Assembly (NCBI GenBank): GCA_030562195.1
Contig: JAUJPP010000011.1
Coordinates: 11,160,001-11,224,000, forward strand
DNA: 64,000 nucleotides
Origin: Nipponacmea schrenckii
Lineage: Eukaryota > Mollusca > Gastropoda > Lottiidae
Direction of reading: 5' to 3'
Shown: in pieces, positions 35,658-46,500 of the stretch
Layout: every line of letters starts with the position of its first letter
Position numbering within the stretch: the first letter of the stretch is position 1
Program-made: the position numbers and the translations under genes
The notes under the pieces: generated by a model
Seen by the model: the letters and a program-made list of their open reading frames with translations, nothing else
Told to the model about the DNA's origin: nothing
Databases searched by the model: none

Positions 35658-38600
35658 CTTAAGTTTTCTATATTTTTCATGGATATCATCTGTTTTCATT
35701 TCATTTTGTCCAGCAATGTTATTTATTATTGAAGAGTCATCTGAGTTAGATGGACTATCCGAAACAAAAGAGCTGTCAGATCTTTCATAATGAGACTCGA
35801 ATGTTGCATCTCTACTTGCTACTGTACGGGCTACCTAAAATCAAAAAATTCTTTATTTATAAAAATTGAATTAGTCTGCTTAGTAATACTTGTAGTAAAT
35901 TATGGGCTGGTTATCCAATATAGTGTTAATAGCTTCATTGTTATAAACCCAAAAGATAGCTTGCTAGACAATTTAATGCAAGTCCACTGACAGCATTGCA
36001 CTTCATTACAGCTTCCAAGTTGAGCTCCAAACTGTATTGTAATCGTTAATTACAGCTTTCGAGTTGAGCTCGAAACTGTTTTGTATCATTAATTTGCGTG
36101 GCAATCTATCGATTGTCACGCTTTGTTTTCGTTCGGATTATTATTATTATTATTATTATTATTATTTTTTTTCGGGAAGTTCGCTAGCCCAAACGGAAAA
36201 AGATAGACTATTTCTGTTTTCACCAATGGTTTTTAAATGGGCTGGAATAGAGAATGAATGTCTAACATGAAATTTTCGCTAACCCGAAAGTGGCTAATTG
36301 CATAATATGCAATTAAGATTTCGAGCTAGCTCGGGCCCTAATAGTCGGATCGGCCTGAAATTTACAGGATATAGATATATAGGCAGCGCAATTAAAAATA
36401 CATCATTAAAATTTTTTGATCACTTCCGGTTTGGGCGTGGGGACTTTCGTTTTTTTCGTCTCATGTCGGGCGACCCTGCTACCCGTGTAATTCAGGAATC
36501 TAAACAAAAATAGTATATTTTAGCTATACTAAATGATTTTAATCCCCTTAGATGAAAGAAAAATGAAATTGAATGTTGCGCATGCGCAGTTTCGAAAAAT
36601 GGCAAATTTTCTTAAAAATTTAATAAGTCCGCCAATTATTAACCGATTTTTATGATTTTGGTGTCTATCAAAACCTTGATACTTTCTCTAAAAAATGTTG
36701 AGAACAGAATTTTGATTTTCGAATTTGAATTTTTTTTATGCCCGTTCGAATTTTTCGAAAATTCAAAACTCTATATCTTGTGACCTTGACCTTCAATGAC
36801 CTTGACAGATTCCAATTCAAAAATTAATTCTGCCTCTATATCATGACACACGCGTAAAATACGAGATTTTATTTCGGTGATTAGCACCGGGTCAACCATT
36901 ACTTTAAGTAAGTCTCAGATTGGAAATGTAACGACACAAACAGCAACAATAGCCTAGTAGAAATATATAGTGATATTTTGTAGTATCCGTGAGATTCCGT
37001 AAGTGTCCGTGGTATGCTAATGAAGTAACGAACATTACCTTATATGGTAAACGTTCAAGAATACAGACGTCAAGAATACAGATGTCGAGAATGCAAAGTC
37101 AAGAATTCAATGTAGGAAATGTTATCGATGCAAATTCAAGAAGTTCAGATTGACATCATAGGAGCGAATTTTAGTCTTTTCAAAGTTATGAATGGTAATC
37201 ATGAAAACTGAAACTAGTAATTCTTTACTTTGCATACCATATTGCGACATTTTTGATTTTGTAAAGGATGAATTTTGTTAAACGTGTAAAGTGGAAGTTT
37301 GAATTTTTGACTTTGTATTCTTGACTTTTCAAACAGTTTTGGCAACAATCCCCCTCCATACACAACTGGTTTGATATCACACTCTGAAGTTCAAACATGC
37401 CACGACTTCAATAATAGGCCTATACACCTTTTCCTGTCTTAATCTTTCCTCTTCCTCCCTTTCCTGCTTTTTTTCACGTTCAAACTTTTCTCTGGCCTCT
37501 TCTGAAACCTTTGAAGTTGGAAAGCTAGCCCCTCCTCCTCCACTTTCAGATAGTTTTCCCATTCAGTATTGCTTTGTAAAGGTTTGTGCATGGCCATGAT
37601 GACTGCAGAAATACAAGCCGATGAATGCTTGAGCTAGCTAGGGTATATGAATAAAATACAATTTTGTGACTTTGCAAGGGTTAGATAGGGACAGCTATAT
37701 ATATTTTGCTATGTTTACTGACTTTGCAAGGGTTAGATAGGGACAGCTATATATATTTTGCTATGTTTACTGACTTTGCAAGGGTTAGATAGGGACAGCT
37801 ATATATATTTTGCTATGTTTACTGACTTTGCAAGGGTTAGATAGGGACAGCGATATATATTTTGCTATGTTTACTGACTTTGCAAGGGTTAGATAGAGAC
37901 AGCTATATATATTTTGCTATGTTTACTGACTTTGCAAGGGTTAGATAGAGACAGCTATATATATTTTGCTATGTTTACTGACTTTGCAAGGGTTAGATGT
38001 CCCTATATATATTTTGCTATGTTTACTGACTTTGCAAGGGTTAGATAGGGACAGCTATATATATTTTGCTATGTTTACTGACTTTGCAAGGGTTAGATAG
38101 GGACAGCTATATATATTTTGCTATGTTTACTGACTTTGCAAGGGTTAGATAGGGACAGCTATATATATTTTGCTATGTTTACTGACTTTGCAAGGGTTAG
38201 ATAGGGACAGCTATATATATTTTGCTATGTTTACTGACTTTGCAAGGGTTAGATGTCCCTATATATATTTTGCTATGTTTACTGACTTTGCAAGGGTTAG
38301 ATAGGGACAGCTATATATATTTTGCTATGTTTACTGACTTTGCTAGGGTTAGGTAGGTTTGCTAGGGTTAGGTAGGTTTAGCAACATATAAAAGAAGAAA
38401 AAAGAAGAAAATGTTGAAAAATGACTAATCTTTTTTACTCTCATTTCTATGCGGATTGTCGAATCGAGTTGAAACTTGGCAGGGAACTGCGAAATGACAG
38501 TGCCTTCAATTGCCAAGAATCAAATATTTGATGGACATATTAGAATTTTTAGCTTTGATAACATTAATTGAAAGATTACTTTGTTTTTCTTGTAATGACT

Positions 38601-41600
38601 TGTTTCAAACAATTGCTTTTATGGACTCAAAAGTAAGGAAAGGTCAGAGGGACATTTTTCTTTCAAAAAAATATTAAGACACTTTTTGATGGGTTTTAAC
38701 CTGTCCATAAATAAATGAATAGAAAGCTGTTGTTGATGCAATAGAAGCTACAATTTTCAATGGATTTTAGTGACACTTGGTATGAGCATTGGAAATGATA
38801 AGACGGCAGTCAATATCGATTTGGACGATTTTTCGATAAACGGTTTTTGAGTTATTGCCCCTGCCTCTATATTTGTTGTAGACACAATAGAAGCTACAAT
38901 TTTCATTGAATTTTAATGATACTTTGTGTGAGCATTGGAATTGATAAGACGGCAGTCGAATTTGACGATTTTTCGATGACATATGAGTAATTGCCCTTGA
39001 CTAAGTAAAATTGTGTAAAAATTCATTTGTTGTAGATACTATAGAAGCAATTTTCTATGGATTTTAATGAAACTTGGTATGAGCATTGGATGACTTTTTA
39101 CGACTCCTCGTCTTGGTGCTAAGCAACTTCGCTGGCTATCTGAAGTAGCAGACTATAACTTCCGTGTTAAGTACACACGTTCGAACACAGAAGCAGGTGT
39201 ATTAGGTTGAATGCCTTTAGACTTTAAACAGTTCAAAGCAATGTAAAGGTAATTGTGTTTTGATAAGATGTAAATTACTCACCTTGATGATTTCCTCCAT
39301 GTTTGATTTTACTTTGTTTTTGTGTTTCTCGAAGAAAGATCATGTAAATCGATGCCAGCTTAGTTCCGCAAACGGACGGACGGACGGACATTTAGGAATT
39401 AAGGGATTATAGTACTTAAGAGTTAATAGCTCCTTATTTTGGATTGCATATTGATTGGATTCTTCAATTAAGGATTTAAGTGGTTAAAAAATGTTTAATA
39501 TTGCATGAAGTATCTAAAAGTAAAACTTTCTTTAGAAGATAATTGAAATTAAAGTTGACATAGGGGTGCACCACTTTACAAGAATTTATTTTATATAAAA
39601 CAGTGTCATTATGCCAATATGTGTTAGATGTATCCGTATGTGAGCCTATTTGAACAGAGCATTGCTTCATTGAATTGAGATTGGATTACACAAGAGAAGA
39701 ACCAGCCATAACTTAACAAATTTCCCAAATTCTTTAACTAATGGACAGAGAATACTAGTAACCTCACTAATCTTGGACAAGTACAAACTCTCTAACCAAT
39801 GGACAAAGAATAACCTCACTAGTCTTGGACAAATACAAACTCCCTAACCAATGGACAAAGAATAACCTCACTAGTCTTGGACAAGTACAAACTCTCTAAC
39901 CAATGGACAAAGAATAACCTCACTAATCTTGGACAGGTAAAAACTCCCTAACCAATGGACAGAGAATAACCTCACTAATCTTGGAAAATACTAACTCCCT
40001 AACCAATGGACAGAGAATAACCTCACTGATCTTGGACAAATACAAACTCTCTAACAAATGGACTTTAAACGAGACAAAGAATTATTTAAGACAATAACTT
40101 AATATGGTTTCCCTTTGACCACATAATTTAATTGTGAGTGTCCAATGAAAGAGGGTTAAGTGCAAACGCTAAGTTTGAATATGTAAGCAAATTATGAACA
40201 CTGTCCATAGGATCAAGTACAAACGCTCTAACCAATGGACAGAGAATAACCTCACTAATCTTGGACAAATACAAACTCCCTAACCAATGGACAGAGAATA
40301 ACCTCACTTGTCTTGGATAAGTACAAACTCTCTAACCAATGGACAGAGAATAACCTCACTGATCTTGGACAAATACAAACTCTCTTACAAATGGACTTTA
40401 AACGAGACAAAGAATTATTTAAGACAACAATAACTTAATATGGTTTCCCTTTGACCACATAATTTAATTGTGAGTGTCCAATGAAAGAGGGTTAAGTACA
40501 GAACATTTCTTGTTGTCGATGTTGTGTTCAATCACATTTTTGTAGACTGATTCAAAATATAAGCACAATTTAATAATAAAAACTTAACATTAATTCAACT
40601 AATATACAAGAAAGTTACATATGATCGCAACCATTTGTGCAATTATACAAAATCCTGAATAAATGGATGACTGGGCAACGATAAAATTGTGTAATAAGAT
40701 AATTAATTTTATAAGCCTACCAAACCTGTAACTAAATTGTTCCTTCAGCCTCTAAAGAATACCCAGTTCAGTCATCAAATAAGTGATTCATAAATTTGTC
40801 TCCTGGTAATATCAACTTGTGAGTAAAAAGACAGAGAAGCTATTTAAAGGGAAATGGTCCTCTATTTAATCGATGATTCATCTTAAAGAATGTGTTTTTC
40901 TCATCTCAACCCACCCAGCAAAATAAAAATCGGTTGATTGTAAGCCGAGTTATGCCCTTTTAATACACTTAATAATGGCATAGGATGTGACGTCATTTCT
41001 AGTTTAGTCACAAATACCCAGACGCAACAACAAGCCCGGCTGCACAAATTAGACTGGTTATTTGTGACTAAACTAAGAATGACGTCACATCCTATGACAT
41101 TATTTAGTGTATTTAAGGGCATAACTCGGCTTTGCTGGGTGGATTGAGATGAGGAAAACACAATCTATAAGATGAATCATCGATTAAATAGAGGACTGTT
41201 TCCCTTTAAGTCAGACCCAATTTTAGTTCACACACTTAAATGTCTCATACAAAAAGCCACAGATACATGACTATATTAAAACTAAAAGTAGGGTTATATA
41301 TATGTATGTGTGTTCATTTACTGTACAAATTAATTTCTATAGTGAACAGATATAAAATAAAAATATTTTTATATGAATCTTTTTTACCTTCCATTATTGA
41401 TACTTCAACATTTTTTTCTCCATTCACAATACCATTTTCATCATTGGTCAAACTCATGATATCTGAAAACGGAAAATAATCAAAATCAATTTCTTTAACG
41501 AGAAATTCCAGTCTTTCACAATTTTTACTCAGTATACAGTAATACCTTTTTGCAGAAAAATCTTAGGGGTACTGAATCTTATGAATTCCTATCTAAAGCT

Positions 41601-43340
41601 AAAAATGATTTTGTGTAAAGCCCTTTTAAATTAGGTGTATTATCAAACATTTACCTTCAAATTGAACTTCAGATAATTTTTTATTTGAAAATTTTCCAAT
41701 TAGGTTGTTGTCCTCAATCAACATCAATTTAGCAATGTCAATCCTTTCTATCAATCCAGACGTCTGTCTGTATACTAGGTCATGGACCTTTTGAGTGTGA
41801 CCTAGATGCTGACAAATGTATTTCATCTGTTGCTCATCTAAGCTTAGAACCTATAATAATAATAAATATTACTTAAAGTTTTTACAAATAATGAAGCTTG
41901 TTACAAGCTTTCCAGAACCCTTTTTTGACCTGTGAGTTAAAGAAGCTCAATCGTATATATGAAAATTTTATTCGCTGTTGTAATAAGTTTATTTGTAAAT
42001 CATCACATTGTAAAGGTTGAAAGACTTTCTCCAAGAAATAAGCAGATAAAAATTAACCCAACCACCTAAATTCTTATCGAGCTTCTTTAACTTATTATGT
42101 ACTGACGAATGGTAAATTGTATGCATTTTGATAAGGAAGAATTTACCATTGAAGTCAAAACAGACAAGTGGCAATTAGAAGTCTATCAAAAGGTTTTCAA
42201 AAATATAATCCAAATCACATTCTGGTGCCTCTACTGGCAGTAATGTTTCTTTTAAGATTGAAATTATGACATCAGCATAATGGTAGTTGCAGTATAATAA
42301 TAGAGCGACCAATAGGCCTATGCTGACGTCATAAATTAAATCTTTAAAGAAACATTGCTGACAGTAGAGGCACCAGAATTTGATATTTTTGAGAACCTCT
42401 AAGTGATAAAATTTCACCACAACCAAGGTTCAAATAGAGGCTCCTTGCCCTTTGAGGTACAGAAATTTCTAAATTCATTAAGTCTCAAAATGAGCTTCAA
42501 ATATATTTTGACACCTATTTAGCACATTTGTTTGGTGTCTCAGATTAGATTGCTATATAAATGAAATATGTACCTGAACCACTGTAGCAGTGTGTTTCCT
42601 CAATTTTGTGGCAAGAATTCTTTCTGGAAACTTTAAAGTTATGCGCTCCTTGATAATATTCAAGGCCTCGCCAGCTCTGGTAACAGTGTCACCTACAAAG
42701 AAAGATACAAATGCTATAACATTACAATACTGCATACTCTTATGCAATTTGTGCATCTAGTGCTACCTGGATGGACTACAGGCATTTGTATAAGCAATTA
42801 ACAGCATTTAAAACAGTCTGATTTTTAACAAAAAGCCATTCCATCCAAACTCATTTAAAATATATTTATTACCTGTATTTGCAAACATGAAATGGTTTGT
42901 TGATTTAACTCCACACAACTCCCGGACAACACTGTTACTTAAAAAAGTTAGTGCTTTTTTTGTTTCCATAGGTACCAGCAGTGGTACCATTCTGCCAGTC
43001 TGCAAAAATAGAAGAAGTGAAGTTGCTTATGTGCATATCAGCAGAGTCTGCTATTTTATTGTTTTGAAAAATTGAAGAAATGGATTTAGTCTTAGTATGA
43101 TATCTTTATTGCAGTGCATAAACTTTGTGATAGATTTGAACAACATGATATTCTGAATAATAAATCTTGAATGACGTTATAAAAACAGTGTCTATAAATA
43201 AATTATGGTGTTTTCTTACCTTTCCCCTTATTTCAACCAAATCTTGGGAATTTAAGAGTTGCTTCTCACAGACAGTCAAATTTTGACGTAGAGAAACTTC
43301 TGTTTCATCTAGTGAAGGCCTCTTCAAATATTCATTGATA
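35658..43340 (-). CDS. Tyrosine-recombinase-like gene, minus strand (six exons seen)
   Basis: Exons are 43340-43220, 42999-42873, 42692-42574, 41850-41655, 41462-41388 and, less surely, 35830-35658. All have AG/GT borders and join without a frame break. The first has LNSQDLVEIRGK; the second TGRMVPLLVPMETKKAL; the third FPERILATKLRKHTATVVQ with the L-R-K-H-x-A-T motif; the fourth ICQHLGHTQKVHDLVYRQ with His and Tyr nine residues apart, as in tyrosine recombinase box II. The fifth and sixth are acidic, serine-rich linkers. The first exon begins with the single base needed after the phase-2 end of an N-terminal exon like 23136-24362, but that exon is not found upstream, where a LINE and another transposon lie. 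The about 5.5-kb intron before the sixth exon contains element copy B. Whether it recombines DNA or is a domesticated gene cannot be told. Confidence 0.6.
36060..36600. other. Intronic sequence with (TTA)n microsatellite
   Basis: Contains a TTATTATTATTATTATTATT run at about 36138 and open frames without recognisable domains. A short duplicated segment (CAGCTT-CAAGTTGAGCTC / CAGCTTTCGAGTTGAGCTC) lies just before it. Confidence 0.5.
37668..38345. repeat. 52-bp tandem array (about 13 copies)
   Basis: Same unit as at 2618-2985. Two units are shortened in the same way (TTAGATGTCCCTATATATA at about 37994 and 38250), spaced five units apart, suggesting a higher-order duplication of the intervening block. 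Confidence 0.9.
39095..39260 (+). pseudogene. Ty3/Gypsy RNase H-region remnant, second copy
   Basis: Nearly identical to 3705-3865 (LGAKQLRWLSEVADYN, VKYTRSNTEA) and carried with copy B. It has the same stop before MPLDFKQF, so the decay preceded duplication of the element. Confidence 0.6.
39735..40500. repeat. About 52-bp repeats in a duplicated higher-order block
   Basis: Units carry CTAACCAATGGACAGAGAAT, AACCTCACTAATCTTGGACA and AGTACAAACTCC. Two runs (39735-40060 and 40220-40390) are each followed by TGGACTTTAAACGAGACAAA and TGGTTTCCCTTTGACCACAT, so the block has been duplicated as a whole. Confidence 0.85.
40844..41209. mobile_element. Fold-back MITE with TTAA ends, 366 bp
   Basis: The arms are near-perfect inverse copies: TTAAAGGGAAATGGTCCTCT, ATCGATGATTCATCTTA, then GATGTGACGTCATT on the left and the complement on the right, with TTAA at both edges. 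Each arm carries one TGACGTCA site. It lies in an intron of the minus-strand tyrosine-recombinase-like gene. Confidence 0.9.
42190..42400. mobile_element. Fold-back MITE, edges uncertain
   Basis: TTCTGGTGCCTCTACTGGCA, TAATGTTTCTTTTAAGATT and a GACATCAGCATA block are repeated in inverse (TGACGTCATA in the right arm). The outer ends diverge and no TTAA was seen. It also lies in an intron of the minus-strand gene. Confidence 0.7.
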
Positions 43341-43627
43341 CTACAATAAACCATAAGAAATTACTTAGTATATAGCTTGCTTTGAAAAATATCATACATT
43401 ATTATATCTGTTTACAAGTTGAAATATAAATTTTTATATAAATATTAATTAATTTAATATTCAAGGGATTTTTTTTTCCCTGAATCGGACCAAAATCTAT
43501 ATACAGTAAACATCTTTAATGCGACCACTCCAATTCAGCAACCACTTGAATAATCTTGTATGCATGCCTTTGAACTTTTAGATTAAAAAAAAAACAAAAG
43601 TGGAATTAAAGAGATTTACTAACCGCA

Positions 43628-45411
43628 TAATTGCAAGAAGATACTGATGCAATCTTAAACTGGTGTTCCTTTAATGTCATGATTTTAAATGAAAATAAGA
43701 CCAAATGTATGTTAATTACAACCTCTCAAAAAAGAAAATATTCATCAGATTTATCAATTGAACTTAATAATCAATTTATTGAACAAGTTGAAAACTTTAA
43801 ATTACTAGGTGTTACTGTGAATCAAAATCTCTCATGGACTCCGCACGTAAAGTTCGTTGCTAAAATTTTAAAAATACTAAGTTATTTCAACTGCGACAGT
43901 TAAGAAAGATCATGCCTGAAAAATATAGATCTATTTTTTATAAATGTCACTTTCAACCATATTTGGATTATTGTTCAACTATTTGGGATTCGCACGACAT
44001 TGCATCGGCCGATATTTTACACAGGCAACAAAAAATTGCTTTTAGATTAATTCTTGGTTCTAAGTATAATACTGATTTGTCACTGAATCTTAAAAGGCTT
44101 AATATTTTTGACATTAAAACCAGGCATAATTTTAATTCGTATAAATTTATGTATAAAATTCTGAACAACTGGTCTCCTTCCTACCTTTCAAGCCTCTTTG
44201 GCTATAAACAGACGCCTTATTCTAGCATAAATTCAAAACTTGTGGTCAAAAACCACGAATCAATTTGATTAAACAAAGTATTAAATACAAAGGATCAATT
44301 TTATGGAATGGTCTAGACGAAAATATTAAATCAGCATCAGATTTTAAGACTTTTCGAAGGATGATTCTTGGTAATCTTTCATTAACATAAGCATACTTCC
44401 TGTTACACGGGTATTCTTTTCACCAACTATAGGCTTACTTGCTGATGGCTATCTTAACAATTGTGTTTCTCCATGATTTAATGATTTAAGTAATTTATTA
44501 ATTTTATTTTTCCCTTTCTCACAGGTACATCACCACCAACAATTCTATTTTGGCCTAACTTGAACCATTTTGAAAATCTAAATTACTACTGTCGGGAGAT
44601 GAGTAAACATCCTTAAAGCTGGTCTTGAGCATGGACAAATCCTACCTCCCCCTCCATAGAAAATAAGAACATAAAATGGAGTAGGGTTGGGTAGCCCGCT
44701 CGCAGCATATGCACTGACGCTTTGGCAATTCTTTTTTTTTCTTTTTTTTTTTTTTATATGTATGTTTTGATGTCTGATCGTCTCATGCAGATGTACATGT
44801 CTATTCCTTGGTTTTTGTGGTCATGTACTTGATCGCAGAATGATGAATCGTCCATTTTATACACATGTACTTGTGTATTTTAAAACTAATTGTACATTGA
44901 AATGATATATGGTTTTTGCTGTCATGTACTTGATCGCCGGAAGATAAATCTGTCCATTATTTACACATGTAATTGTGTATTTGAAAATAAATTGTACGTT
45001 GAAATAATACGTGATTTTTTGCGGTCGTGTGCATGGCCGCGGGAACTATATATTACATCCATTTTATAAACAAATTGTAGGTTGAAAATCTGTCCATTCA
45101 TGCACATGTACTTGTGTATTTTTAAACAAATTGTACGTGGAGTATTGTATATTTATTTGTGGTCATGTACTTGATCGCCGGAACATATCTCTGTCCATTT
45201 GATACACATGTACTTGTGTATTTTTAGTATTTCAGACGAATTGTATATTGAGATATTATGTATTTTCGATTTTATTTTATTTTATTTTTTTTTATTTTTT
45301 TTTTCCAATGTATTGCCCCATGGGCTGAATGTGAGACAGGACCATGTCCTTGTGTATTGGGCCTAATTCTGACCCATGTAAAATAAAGAGTTTATTATTA
45401 TTATTATTAAT
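43628..45411 (+). mobile_element. 5'-truncated LINE, plus strand
   Basis: The copy starts within the reverse-transcriptase ORF (QEDTDAILNWCSFN) and runs through the post-RT region (LDYCSTIWDSHDIASADIL) with frame changes near 43885 and 44250. A roughly 1-kb 3' UTR follows, with about 100-bp internal repeats (CACATGTACTTGTGTATTT, GTCATGTACTTGATCGCCGG), then AAATAAAGAG and (TTA)n. It is nearly identical to the minus-strand copy at 55660-57950. No polymerase motifs remain, so it is inactive. Confidence 0.85.
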
Positions 45412-46500
45412 AGGAAGCAAATTGATAAAAAGTGAACTTCAATCTTTAGTGTTTTGGAAATGTGACAATTATCGTGAGCTTACAGCAACATTAGAAAAAA
45501 GAAGGTAAATATGACATGAAAATCGAGACATTTAAATGAACTCCTGTTCAACTAGCGTAATGTTCACTAATTTATATACCGGTATTGTTTTGCCATAGTT
45601 TGGCTGTCACCTATGGTTATGACTTCTAGATGTTGATATTAAATGTACTCTTCATCATTTCATGCATGTACACCATTGTTGTGTATCTTTTGGTGGCTAT
45701 TTAAGACATGCATGGTTTTGTTTTGTATTTTAAAAATCCTATTCTGTCTTTGGTTTAACTTTTTGTGTATGGATCATTTGTAATTAATAAAGGTTCAATA
45801 AAAGGTTGTTGTCTCCTGAAGACTCTCAAAATATATGGGCTGAATGTTCTAGCAAGGTCAAAGATTTCTTTTGGGTAAGAAAAGAAAATTTGGAAATTTT
45901 TTGTTGAGTGTATTTAAAGATGAAAAAATTTTCAACCCAAAAGCCATCTAAAGCTCTCAGTAGCATTAGAAATTTATTAATTGCAAAAAAAATATGTTAC
46001 CAGTTTCTGATGAGTTATAACAACAATTATACAAAACTGAGACTGTTATAATATTTCGCAAAATGCTTGGGGAAAATAAACATATTTTAAGTGATCTGCT
46101 GTAAATAAGAATAAAACACACACATGCAACTAAAAAAGGTAACATTTATGTGAATACAGCTTGCTAGAGGCAATTTATGCCCTCTTTGAAACAATTTTAC
46201 AATAAATCAATAGGCCACTAAATATGACAATCTGAAAACATAGATTCAGAAAGATTTGTCCACAAACAATTGTTGATAATTAGAGGATCAAAAGCGTTAT
46301 TCCTTGGTTAACAAGTATATTCAGTTTCAAAACAATTCACCAAATATTGTGACTATAGTATCCACAGTGTCCCCAAATGGTTGCTGATTGACAGCTGGTT
46401 TTTTAAATTTTAAAGTCTTAGAATTGCAAGAATATACCTCCATAATTCAATGTTGGCATATAAAAAAATTGTACATCTATGCATATTCTTACTGGATTAA
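45412..46500. other. No gene recognised
   Basis: AT-rich sequence between the LINE tail and the third exon of the second IS3-like transposase; no domain or clear repeat was seen. Confidence 0.5.

Larger units (their letters stand above)
36809..39392. repeat. Dispersed element copy B (internally deleted)
   Basis: Matches 1585-4011. It keeps a piece of the transposase N-terminal region (from ATTCCAATTCAAAAATTAAT) with a small internal deletion, lacks the first two upstream octamer/E-box repeats, and has a longer 52-bp array. The left edge follows GACCTTGACCTTCAATGACC; the right edge is at GGACGGACGGACA. It lies in an intron of the minus-strand tyrosine-recombinase-like gene. Confidence 0.75.
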
